From contig OZ014419.1 of NCBI GenBank assembly GCA_963965975.1, positions 5,111,677 through 5,175,676 on the forward strand: a stretch of DNA of 64,000 nt. The letters are read 5' to 3'. The translations under genes were made by a program, and so were the position numbers. Below the pieces are notes generated by a model, which made no database searches, had not been told where the DNA came from, and saw only the letters and a list, made by a program, of their open reading frames with translations. Below, piece after piece: positions 53,701-64,000 of the stretch (within the stretch, counting starts at the first letter, position 1; each line of letters begins with the position of its first letter). This DNA is from Xestospongia bergquistia (Eukaryota > Porifera > Demospongiae > Haplosclerida > Petrosiidae).

Positions 53701-53770
53701 ACGAAATAAACCACTTTTAACAGTTTAGTAAGTTCGTTTGCACTAAAAGTATAAAGTCTTTAATTTAAAG
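47780..53770 (-). repeat. Block 4 higher-order repeat, copy R1 (about 42 units)
   Basis: Ordered markers recur 5991-5992 bp downstream. They include gcgttaaatg (47892 and 53883), aaaagactt after a shortened dyad (48061 and 54052), cctcagtctaatgg (48966 and 54958), caataacact (49321 and 55312) and ctgataggtc (49536 and 55527). The left limit is set where text before about 47.78 kb stops matching that before 53.77 kb. The length corresponds to 42 units with a few bases lost. Confidence 0.84.
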
Positions 53771-55819
53771 ACTTTTGAAGGTTTAGACTATTGAGTAAAT
53801 TTTATAAAGTAAACTGCTCATACTAAAGGACTATAAGGGACTAACTAAATAAACTGCTATTAAAAGTTTAGTAAGTTTGTTTGCGTTAAATGTATAAAGT
53901 CTTTAATTTAAAGACTTTAGAATGTTTAGAATATTGAGTAAAATTTATAAAGTAAACAGGTCAGTCTAAAGGACTCTATGGGACTAACTAAATAAACTGT
54001 TATTAACAGTTTAGTAAGTTTGTTTGCATTAACACTATAAAGTCTTTAATTAAAAGACTTTAGAAGGTTTAGACTATTGAGTAATTTTCAAAGGTATACT
54101 GCTCATTCTAAAGGACTCTATGGGACTAACTAAATAAACTGCTATTAAAAGTTTAGTAGGTTTGCTTGCATTAACACACTAAAGTCTTTAAATTAAAGAG
54201 TTTAGAATGTTTAGACTATTGAGTGAAGTTTATAAAGTAAAGAGCTCAGTCTAATGGACTCTATGGGACTAACTAAATAAAGTGCTATTAACAGTTTAGT
54301 GAGTAGGTTTGCATTAACACTCTAAAGTCTTTAATTTAAAGACTTTAGAAGATTTAGACTATTCAGTAAAGTTTATAAACTAAAATGCTCAGTCTAGAGG
54401 ACTCTATGGGACTAAGTAAATAACTGTTATAGAAAGTTTAGTAAGTTGGTTTGCATTAAAAGTATAAAGTCTTTAATTTAAAGACTTTAGAAGGTTTAGA
54501 CTATTGAGTGAAGTTTATAAAGTAAACAGCTCAGTCTAAAGGACTCTATGAAACTAAATAAATAAACTGCTACTAACAGTTTAGTAAGTTGGTTTGCATT
54601 AAGACTCTAAAGTCTTTAATTTAAAGACTTTAGAAGGTTTAGACTATTGAGTAATGTTTATAAAGTAAACAGGTCAGTCTAAAGGACTCTATGGGACTAA
54701 CAAAATAAACTGTTATTAACAGTTTAGTAAGTTGGTTTGCATTAACACTCTAAAGTCTTTAATTTAAAGACTTTAGAAGGTTTAGACTATTGAGTAAATT
54801 TTATAAGGTATACTGCTCATTCTAAAGGACTCTATGGGACTAACTAAATAAACTGCTATTAACAGTGTAGTAAGTTGGTTTGCATTAACACAATAAAGTC
54901 TTTAAGTTAAAGAGTTTAGAATTTTTAGACTATTGAGTGAAGTTTATAAAATAAACACCTCAGTCTAATGGACTCTATTGGTCTACCTAAATAAAGTGCT
55001 ATTAACAGTTTAGTGAGTTGGTTTGCATTAACACTCTAAAGTCTTTAATTTAAAGACTTTAGAAGGTTTAGACTATTCAGTAAATTTTCTAAACTAAAAT
55101 GCTCAGTCTAAAGGACACTATGGCACTAAGTAAATAAACTGTTATTAACAGTTTAGTAAGTTGGTTTGCATTAAAAGTATAAAGTCTTTAATTTAAAGAC
55201 TTTAGAAGGTTTAGACTAGTGAGTGAAGTTTATAAAGTAAACACCTCAGTCTAGAGGACTCTATGAAACTAACTATATAAACTGCTACAGACAGTTTAGT
55301 AAGTTGGTTTGCAATAACACTCTAAAGTCTTTAATTTAAAGTATTTAAAGTTTTAGACTATTGACTGAATTTTAGAAAGTAAACAGCTCAGTCTAAAGGA
55401 CTCTATGGGACTAACTAACTAAACTATTATTAACGGTTTAGTCAGTTGGTTTGCATTAACACTCTAAAGTCTTTAATTTACAGACTTTAGAAGGTTTAGA
55501 CTATTGAGTGAAGTTTATAAAGTAAACTGATAGGTCTAAAGGACTCTATGGCACTAACTAAATAAACTACTATTGACAGTTTAGAAAGGTGTTTTACATT
55601 AACACTCTAAAGTCTTTAAATTAAAGAGTTTAGAAGGTTTAGACTATTGAGTGAAGATTAGAGAGTAAACAGCTCAGTGTAAAGGACTCTATGGGACTAA
55701 CTAAATAAAATTTTATTAACAGTTTAGTAAGGTGGTTTGCATTAAGACTCTAAAGTCTTTAATTTAAAGACTTTAGAAGGTTTAGACTATTGACTGAATT
55801 TTAGAAAGTAAACAGCTCA

Positions 55820-55850
55820 GTCTAAAGGACTATAGAGTGAACTTTATAAG
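55820..55850 (-). repeat. 100 bp deletion seam inside R2
   Basis: The text tctaaaggactat runs directly into agagtgaactttataagg. In R1 the equivalent words near 49834 and 49951 are separated by an additional 100 bp containing dyad 2 and dyad 1. The offset change (5991 to 5891) confirms the size. Confidence 0.85.
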
Positions 55851-56222
55851 GTATACTGCTCATTCTAAAGGACTCTATGGGACTAACTAAATAAACTGCT
55901 ATTAACAGTTTAGTAAGTTTGTTTGCATTAACACTCTAAAGTCTTTAAATTAAAGAGTTTAGAATGTTTAGACAATTGAGTGAAGTTTATAAAGTAAAGA
56001 GCTCAGTCTAATGGACCCTTTGGGACTAACTAATTATAGTGCTATTAAGAGTTTAGTGAGTTGGTTTGCATTAACACTCTAAAGTCTTTAATTTAAAGAC
56101 TTGAGAAGTTTTAGACTATTGAGTAAAGTTTATAAAGTAAACTGCTCAGTCTAAAGGACTCTATGGGACTAACGAAATAAACTACTTTTAACAGTTTAGT
56201 AAGTTTGTTTGCATTAAAAGTA

Positions 56223-57360
56223 TAAAGTCTTTAATTTAAAGACTTTAGAATGTTTAGAGTATTGAGTGAAGTTTTTGAAGTAAAGAGTCAGTCTAAAGGA
56301 CTCTCCGAAAATAACTAAATAAACTGCTACTAACAGTTTAGTAAGTTGGTTTGCATTAACATTCTAAAGTCTTTAATTTAAAGACTTTAGTAGTTTTAGA
56401 CTATTGAGTAAATTTTATAAAGTAAACTGCTCAGTCTAAAAGACATATGGGACTAACTAAGTAAACTGCTATTAACAGTTCAGTAAGTTGGTTTGCATTA
56501 ACACTCTTAAGTCTTTAAAAAAAGAGTTTAGAAGATTTAGACTATTGATTGAAGTTTATAAAGTAAACAGCTCAGTCTAATGGACTCTACGAAACTAACT
56601 AAATAAACTGTTATTAACAGTTTAGTAAGTTGGTTTGCATTAACACTCTAATGTCTTTAATTTAAAGACTTGAGAAGGTTTAGACTATTGAGTAAAGTTT
56701 ATAAAGTAAACTGCTCAGTCTAAAGGACTCTATGTGACTAACGAAATAAACTACTTTTAACAGTTTTGTAAGTTGGTTTGCATTAAAAGTATAAAGTCTT
56801 TAATTTAAAGGCTTTAGAATGTTTAGAGTATTGAGTGAAGTTTTTGAAGTAAACAGTCAGTCTAAAGGACTCTCCGAAAATAACTAAATAAACTGCTACT
56901 AACATTTTAGTAAGTTGGTTTGCATTAACATTCTAAAGTCTTTAATTTAAAGACTTTAGAAGTTTTAGACTATTGAGTAAATTTTATAAAGTAAACTGGT
57001 CAGTCTAAAAGACATATGGGACTAACTAAGTAAACTGCTATTAACAGTTCAGTAAGTTGGTTTGCATTAACACTCAAAAGTCTTTTAAAAAAAGAGTTTA
57101 GAAGATTTAGACTATTGATTGAAGTTTATAAAGTAAAAAGCTCAGTCTAAAGGACTCTACGAAACTAACTAAATAAACAGTTATTAACAGTTTAGTAATT
57201 TGGTTTGCATTAACACTCTAATGTCTTTAATTTAAAGACTTTAGAAGGTTTAGACTATTGAGTAAATTTTATAAGGTATACCGCTCATTCTAAAGGACTC
57301 TATGGGACTAACTAAATAAAATGCTATTAAAAGTTTTGTAAGTTGGTTTGCATTAACACT
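56223..57360 (-). repeat. Four-unit duplication (569 bp) inside R2
   Basis: The rare actctccgaaaataac variant occurs at 56300 and 56869, and the units before and after each copy match in order (gaatgtttagag, tttttgaag, gacatatggg, a run of a residues before gagtttagaag). R1 has only one copy (50408), so the duplication happened after R1 and R2 separated. The outer limits are approximate. Confidence 0.8.
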
Positions 57361-59949
57361 CTAAAGTCTTTAAATTAAAGAGTTTAGAATGTTTAGACTA
57401 TTGAGTGAAGTTTATAAAGTAAAGAGCTCAGTCTAATGGACTCTATGGGACTAACTAATTATAGTGCTATTAACAGTTTAGTAAGTTGGTTTGCATTAAC
57501 ACTCTAAAGTCTTTAATTTAAGGAGTTTAGAAGGTTTAGACTATTGAGTAAAGTTTATAAAGTAAACTGCTCAGTCTAAAGGACTCTATGGGACTAACGA
57601 AATAAACTACTTTTAACAGTTTAGTATGTTTGTTTGCATTAAAAGTATAAAGTCTTTAATTTAATGACTTTAGAAGGTTTAGACTATTGACTGAAGTTTA
57701 TAAAGTAAACAGTAAGTCTAAAGAACTCTACCAAACTAACCAAACAAACTGCTACTAACAGTTTAGTAAGTTGGTTTGCATTAACATTCTAAAGTCTTTT
57801 ATTTAAAGACTTTAGAAGTTTTAGAGTATTGAGTAAATTTTATAAAGTAAACTGATCAGTCTAAAGGACATATGGGACTAACTATATAAACTGCTATTAA
57901 CAGTTCAGTATGTTGGTTTGCATTAACACTCTAAAGTCTTTAATTTAAAGACTTGAGAAGGTTTAGACTATTGAGTAAAGTTTATAAAGTAAACTGCTCA
58001 TTCTAAAGGACTCTATGGGACTAACTATATAAACTGCTATTAACAGTTTAGTAAGTTCGTTTGCATTAAGATTGTAAAGTCTTTAATTTAAATACATTAC
58101 AAGGTTTAGACCATTGAGTAAAGTTTATAAAGTAAAGAGCTCAGTCTAAAAGACTCTATAGGACTAACTAAATAAACTGTTATTAACAGTTTAGTAAGTT
58201 TGTTTGCATTAACACTCTAAAGTCTTTAATTTAAAGACTTTAGAAGGTTTAGACTATTGAGTAAAGTTTATAAAGTAAACTGCTCAGTCTAAAGGACTCT
58301 ATGGGACTAACGAAATAAACTACTTTTAACAGTTTAGTAAGTTTGTTTGCATTTAAAGTATAAAGTCTTTAATTTAAAGACTTTAGAAGGTTTATACTAT
58401 TGACTGAAGTTTAAAAAGTAAACAGTCAGTCTAAAGGACTCTACGAAACTATCTAAATAAAATGCTACTAACAGTTTAGTAAGTTGGTTTACATTAACAT
58501 TCTAAAGTCTTTAATTTAAAGTCTTTAGAAGTTTTAGACTATTGATAAAATTTTATAAAGTAAACTGGTCAGTCTAAAGGACATATGGGACTAACTAAAT
58601 AAACTGCTATTAACAGTTTAGTAAGTTGGTTTGTATTAACACTCTGAAGTCTTTAAATTAATGAGTTTAGAAGATTTAAACTATTGATTAAAGTTTATTA
58701 AGTAAACAACTCAGTCTAAAGGAGTCGATGGGACTAACTAAATAAACTGCTATTAACAGTTTAGTAAGTTGGTTTGCATTAACATTCTAAAGTCTTTTAT
58801 TTAAAGACTTTAGAAGTTTTAGAGTATTGAGTAAATTTTATAAAGTAAACTGATCAGTCTATAGGACATATGGGACTAACTATATAAACTGCTATTAACA
58901 GTTCAGTATGTTGGTTTGCATTAACACTCTAAAGACTTTAATTTAAAGACTTTAGAAGGTTTAGACTATTGAGCGAGGTTTATAGAGTAAACTGGTCAGT
59001 CTAAAGGACTCTATGTGACTATCTAAATAAACTGCTATTAACAGTTCAGTAAGTTGGTTTGCATTAACACTCCAAAGTCTTTAAATTAACGAGTTTAGAA
59101 GGTTTAGACTATTGAGTAAAATTTATAAAGTAAACAGCTCAGTCTAAAGGACTCTATGGGACTCACTAAATAAACTGTTATTAACAGTTTAGTAAGTTGG
59201 TTTGCATTAACACTCTAAAGTCTTTAATTTAGAGACTTTAGAAGGTTTAGACTATTGACAAAATTTTTTAAAGTAAAGTGCTCAATCTAAAAGACTCTAT
59301 GGGACTAACTAATTAAACGGCTATTAACAGTTTAGTAAGTTGGTTACCATTAACACTCTAAAGTCTTGAATTTAAAGACTTTAGAACGTTTAGACTATTC
59401 AGCAAAGTGTATAAAGTAAACTGCTCAGTCTAAAGGACTCTATGCGACTAACTAAATAAACTGTTATTAACAGTTTAGTAAGTTGGTTTGCATTAACACT
59501 CTAAACTCTTTAATTTAAAGACTTTAGAAGGTTTAGACTATTGAGTAAATTTTATAAGGTATACTGCTCATTCTAAAGGACTCTATGGGACTAACTAAAT
59601 ACACTGCTATTAACAATTTAGTAAGTTTGTTTGCATTAACACTCTAAAGTCATTAAATAGAAGAGTTTAGAATGTTTAGACTATTGTGTGTAGTTTATAA
59701 AGTAAAGAGCTCAGTCTAAGGGTCTCTATGGACTAACTAATTAAAGTGCTATTAACAGTTTAGTCACTTGGTTTGCATTAACACTCTAAAGTCTTTAATT
59801 TAAAGACTTTAGAAGGTTTAGACTATTCAGTAAAGTTTGTAAAGTAAAATGCTCAGTGTAAAGGACTCTCTGGGACTGACGAAATAAACTACTTTTAACA
59901 GTTTAGTAAGTTCTTTTGCACTAAAAGTATAAAGTCTTTAAGTTAAAGA

Positions 59950-62900
59950 CTTTAGATGGTTTAGACTATTGAGTGAATTTTATAAAGTAAACAGTCAGTC
60001 TAAAGGACTCTACGAAACTAACTAAATAAACTGATACTAACAGTTTAGTAAGTTTGTTTGCATTAACATTCTAAAGTCTTTAATTTAAATAATTTAGAAG
60101 TTTTAGACTATTGAGTAAATTTTATAAAGTAAACTAGTCAGTCTAAAGGACATATGGGACTAAATAAATAAACTGCTATAAACAGTTGAGTAAGGTAGTT
60201 TGCATTAACACTCTAAAGTCTTGAAATTAAAGAATTTAGAAGGTTTAGACTATTGAGTAAAGTTTAGAAAGTAAACAGCTCAGTCTAAAGGACTCTATGG
60301 GACTAACAAAATAAAATGTTATTAACAGTTGAGTAAGTTGGTTTGCATTAAATGTATAAAGTCTTTAATTTAAAGACCTTAGAAGGTTTAGACTATTGAG
60401 TGAATTTTATAAAGTAAACACCTCAGTCTAAAGGACTCTATGAAACTAACTATATAAACTGCTACTAACAGTTTAGTAAGTTGGTTTGCATTAACACTCT
60501 AAAGTCTTTAATTTAAAGATTTTAAAGTTTTAGACTATTGACTGAATTTTAGAAAGTAAACAGCTCAGTCTAAAGGCCTCTATGGGACTAACTAAATAAA
60601 CTATAATTAACGGTTTAGTAAGTTGGTTTGCATTAACACTCTAAAGTCTTTAATTTACAGACTTTAGAAGGTTTAGACTATTGAGTGAAGTTTATAAAGT
60701 AAACTGATAGGTCTAAAGGACTCTATGGTACTAACTAAATAAACTACTATTGACAGTTTAGTAAGGTGGTTTACATTAACACTCTAAAGTCTTTAAATTG
60801 AAGAGTTTAGAAGGTTTAGACTATTGAGTGAAGTTTAGAGAGTAAACAGCTCAATCGACAGGACTCTATGGGACTAAATAAATAAACTTTTATTAACAGT
60901 TTAGTAAGTTGGTTTGCATTAACACTCTAAAGTCTTTAATTTAAAGAGTTTAGAAGGTTTAGACTATTGAGTAAATTTTATAAGGTATACTGCTCATTCT
61001 AAAGGACTCTATGGGACTAACTAAATAAACTGCTATTAAAAGTTTAGTAAGTTGGTTTGCATTAACACTCTAAAGTCTTTAAATTAAAGAGTTTAGAATG
61101 TTTAGACAATTGAGTGAAGTTTATAAAGTAAAGAGCTCAGTGTAACGGACTCTATGGGACTAACTAATTAAAGTGCTATTAACAGTTTATTGAGTTGGTT
61201 TGCATTAACACTCTAAAGTCTTTCATTTAAAGACTTGAAATGGTTTAGACTATTGAGTAAAGTTTATAAAGTAAACTGCTCATTCTAAAGGACTCTATAG
61301 GACTAACGAAATAAACTACTTTTAACAGTTTTGTAAGTTCGTTTGCATTAAAAGTGTAAGGTCTTTAATTTAAAGACTTTAGAATGTTTAGACTATTGAG
61401 TGAAGTTTTAAAAGTAAAGTGTCAGTCTAAAGGACTCCCCGAAACTAACTAAATAAACTGCTACTAACAGTTTAGTAGGTTAGTTTGCATTAACATTCTA
61501 AAGTCTTTAGTTTAAAGACTTTAGAAGGTTTAGACTATTGAGTAAATTTTATAAGGTATACTGCTCATTCTAAAGGACTCTATGGGACTAACTAAATAAA
61601 CTGCTATTAACAGTTTTGTAAGTTGGTTTGCATTAACACTCTAAAGTCTTTAAGTTAAAAGTTTAGAATGTTTAGACTATTGAGTGAAGTTTATAAAGTA
61701 AAGAGCTCAGTCTAATGGACTCTATGGGACTAACTAATTATAGTGCTATTAACAGTTTAGTGAGTTGGTTTGCATTAACACTCTAAAGTCTTTAATTTAA
61801 AGACTTTAGAAGGTTTAGACTATTGAGTAAAGTTTATAAAGTAAACTGCTCATTATAAAGGACTCTATGGGACTAACTATATAAACCACTATTAACAGTT
61901 TAGTAAGTTCGTTTGCATTAAGATTATAAAGTCTTTAATTCAAAGACTTTACAAGGTTTATACTATTGAGTGAAGTGTATAAAGTAAACAGTCAGTCTAA
62001 AGGACTCTACGAAACTATCTAAATTAACTGCTACTAAAAGTTTAGTAAGTTGGTTTGAATTAACATTCTAAAGTCTTTAATTTCAATACTTTAGAAGTTT
62101 TAGACCATTAAGTAAATTTTATAAAGTAAACTGGTCAGTCTAAAGGACATATGGGACTAACTAAATAAACTGCTATTAACAGTTTAGTGAGTTGATTTGC
62201 ATTAACGTCTTAAGTCTTAAAATTAAAGAGTTTAGAAGATTTAGACTATTGATTGAAGTTTATAAAGTAAAAGTCTAAAGGACTCGATGGGACTAAATAA
62301 ATAAACTGCTATTAACAGTTTAGTAAGTTGGTTTGCATTAACAATCTAAAGTCTTTAATTTAAAGACTTTAGAAGGTTTAGATTATTGAGTAAAGTTTAT
62401 AAAGTAAACTGCTCAGTCTAAAGGACTCAATGGGACTAACGAAAAAACTACTTTTAACCGTTTAGTATGTTGGTTTCCATTAAAAGTATAAAGTCTTTAA
62501 TTTAAACACTTTAAAAGGTTTAGACTATCGAGTGAGGTTTATAGAGTAAACTGGTCAGTCTAAAGGACTCTATGTGACTAACTAAATAAACTGCTATTAA
62601 GAGTTCAGTAAGTTGGTTTGCATTAACACTCTAAAGTCTTTAAATTAATGAGTTTAGAAGATTTAGACTATACATTGAAGTTTATAAAGTAAACAGCTCA
62701 GTCTAAAGGACACTATGGGACTAACTAAATAAACAATTTTTAACAGTTTTGTAAGTTGGTTTGCATTAACACTCTAAAGTCTTTAATTTAAAGACTTTAG
62801 AAGGTTTAGACTATTGAGTAAAGTTTATAAAGTAAACAGCTCAGTCTAAAGGACTCTATGGGACTCACTAAATAAACTGTTATTAACAGTTTAGTAAGTT

Positions 62901-64000
62901 GGTTTGCATTAACACTCTAAACTCTTTAATTTAAAGACTTTAGAAGGTTTAGACTATTGAGTAAATTTCATAAGGTATACTGCTCATTCTAAAGGACTCT
63001 ATGGGACTAACTAAATAAACTGCTATTAACAATTTAGTAAGTATGTTTGCATTAACACTCTAAAGTCTTTAAATAAAAGAGTTTAGAATGTTTAGACTAT
63101 TGTGTGAAGTTTATAAAGTAAAGAGCTCAGTCTAATGGACTCTATGGACTAACTAATTAAAGTGCTATTAACAGTTTAGTAAGTTGGTTTGCATTAACAC
63201 TCTAAAGTCTTCAATTTAAAGACTTTAGAAGGTTTAGACTATTCAGTAAAGTTTATAAAGTAAACTGCTCAGTCTAAAGGACTCTCTGGGACTGACGAAA
63301 TAAACTACTTTTAACAGTTTAGTAAGTTCGTTTGCATTAAAAGTATAAAGTCTTTAATTTAAAGACTTTAGATGGCTTAGACTATTGAGTGAAGTTTATA
63401 AAGTAAACAGTCAGTCTAAAGGACTCTACGAAACTCACTAAATAAACTGATACTAACAGTTTAGTAAGTTTGTTTGCATTAACATTCTAAAGTCTTTAAT
63501 TTAAAGACTTTAGAAGTTTTAGACTATTGAGTAAATTTTATAAAGTAAACTGGTCAGTCTAAAGGACATATGGGAGTAACTAAATAAACTGCTATTAACA
63601 GTTCAGTGAGGTAGTTTGCATTAACACTCTAAAGTCTTGAAATTAAAGAATTTAGAAGGTTTAGACTATTGAGTAAAGTTTAGAAAGCAAACAGCTCAGT
63701 CTAAAGGACTCTATGGGACTAACTAAATAAACTATTTTTAACAGTTTAGTAAGTTGGTTTGCATTAACACTCTAAAGTCTTTAATTTAAAGACGTTAGAA
63801 GCTTTAGACTATTGAGTGAAGATTATAAAGTAAACTGCTCATTCTAAAGGACTCTATGGGACTAACTAAATAAACTGCTATTAACAGTTCAGTAAGTTGG
63901 TTTGCATTAAAAGTATATAGTCTTTAATTTAAAGACTTTAGAAGGTTTAGTCTATTGAGTGAGGTTTATAGTGTAAACTGGTCAGCCTAAAGGACTCTAT
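59950..64000 (-). repeat. Block 4 mosaic copy R3 (incomplete)
   Basis: At 59954-60345 this matches 47073-47460 (gatggtttag, gatactaacag, gacatatggg, cttgaaattaaagaattt). At about 60.36 kb it jumps to sequence matching about 49.2 kb and 55.2 kb; ctgatagg at 60704 pairs with 49536 and 55527. Near 63281 the actctctggg and gatggcttag units return, 3416-3417 bp after 59865 and 59954. The region is therefore assembled from at least three pieces of the same repeat pool and is cut by the window end. Confidence 0.75.

Larger units (their letters stand above)
53771..59900 (-). repeat. Block 4 higher-order repeat, copy R2 (modified)
   Basis: R2 follows R1 at +5991 to about 55.8 kb. A 100 bp deletion at about 55832 then shifts the offset to 5891-5892. 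A 4-unit duplication near 56.3-56.9 kb raises it to 6461 (ccgctc at 50820 and 57281). A loss of about two units gives 6176-6178 at gcgagg (52796 and 58972) and actctctggg (53687 and 59865). R2 diverges from R1 after about 59.9 kb, where it joins sequence resembling 47.07 kb. Confidence 0.82.
37940..64000 (-). repeat. Satellite block 4, subfamily S2, reversed orientation
   Basis: About 182 units lie in the same direction as block 2. Several unit types are private to this block: one with ttataaggtatactgctc, one with ctttaaattaaagagttt then gaatgtttagac and taaagagctcagtctaatgg, and one with gacatatgggac. The ctacggg variant common in block 2 is rare, while ctacgaaactaac is frequent. The first 10 kb is loosely ordered. 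From about 47.8 kb the units form a mosaic higher-order repeat of about 6 kb. Several truncated units are present. The block runs off the window end in mid-unit. No gene is present. Confidence 0.96.

Noticed and set aside
1..64000. Protein-coding genes, including short ones
   Set aside because: A typical unit has about 16 TAA/TAG codons on the strand checked, across all three frames, and the 143-bp period shifts the frame each unit. Any open stretch is short and repeats as noise. No ribosome binding or splice context stands out.
1..64000. CRISPR-like array (regular repeats)
   Set aside because: The units abut with no unique spacers; the whole period is repeated. The 143-bp head-to-tail unit with higher-order structure is satellite DNA.
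1..64000. CENP-B box
   Set aside because: The CGGG in ctacgggac was compared with the known core TTCGnnnnAnnCGGG. The required A and TTCG are not at the right positions, so no match.
1..64000. Telomere repeats or retroelement fragments within the array
   Set aside because: I saw no TTAGGG-type or TTAGG-type runs, poly-A tails, long terminal repeats or non-satellite stretch longer than about 15 bases.

Overview
The whole 64 kb window is one AT-rich tandem satellite array. There is no gene, RNA gene, transposon, CRISPR array or unique single-copy stretch in it. The repeat unit is about 143 bp and about 29% G+C (counted by hand on one typical unit). Dividing length by unit size gives roughly 445 units. 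Neighbouring units differ by roughly a tenth of their bases. Both window ends fall inside the array, so it continues on each side. A multi-kilobase monomeric satellite with nested higher-order repeats is typical of centromeric, pericentromeric or subtelomeric heterochromatin in a eukaryote. I do not recognise the family and cannot name the species. Each typical unit carries about 16 stop codons on the strand checked, in all three frames, and 143 is not a multiple of 3, so coding is excluded.

The array has four blocks that alternate in orientation. Block 1 (1 to about 7799) reads in the orientation I call +. Block 2 (about 7851-30532) reads as the reverse complement. Block 3 (30533-37937) is + again. 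Block 4 (37940-64000) is reversed again. Read in the same direction, blocks 2-4 belong to one subfamily and block 1 to another. The clearest markers are the core word ctttaatttaaag in block 1 against ctttaaattaaag in blocks 2-4, and ttattaacttcac against ttataaactttac nearby. Block 3 shares minor variants with block 2 rather than block 4, so it looks like an inverted piece of block 2-type array.

The three switches differ. The first, near 7800-7860, is a short scrambled seam. The second, centred near 30544, is an inverted repeat with a 23-nt spacer. The third, centred at 37938/37939, is an inverted repeat with only a 2-nt spacer.

Each block has its own higher-order structure. Block 1 has a 2.0 kb repeat of 14 units, present as 14-, 13-, 14- and 9-unit copies plus a cut copy. 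Block 2 has a 4.6 kb segment repeated about 5.9 kb downstream, with the offset growing in whole-unit steps, followed by a 3.7-3.9 kb repeat. Block 3 has 4-unit and 8-unit duplications. Block 4 has a 5-unit duplication and then a repeat of about 6 kb. This is the pattern expected from unequal exchange in steps of whole units.

Inside each unit are two near-perfect dyads of 29 and 21 bp, and a weaker third one. The features most worth following are the inverted-repeat junctions, the dyads, and two interspersed unit types (aagtataaag against cactctaaag) that carry linked variants. I found no evidence of a new enzymatic or defence system.
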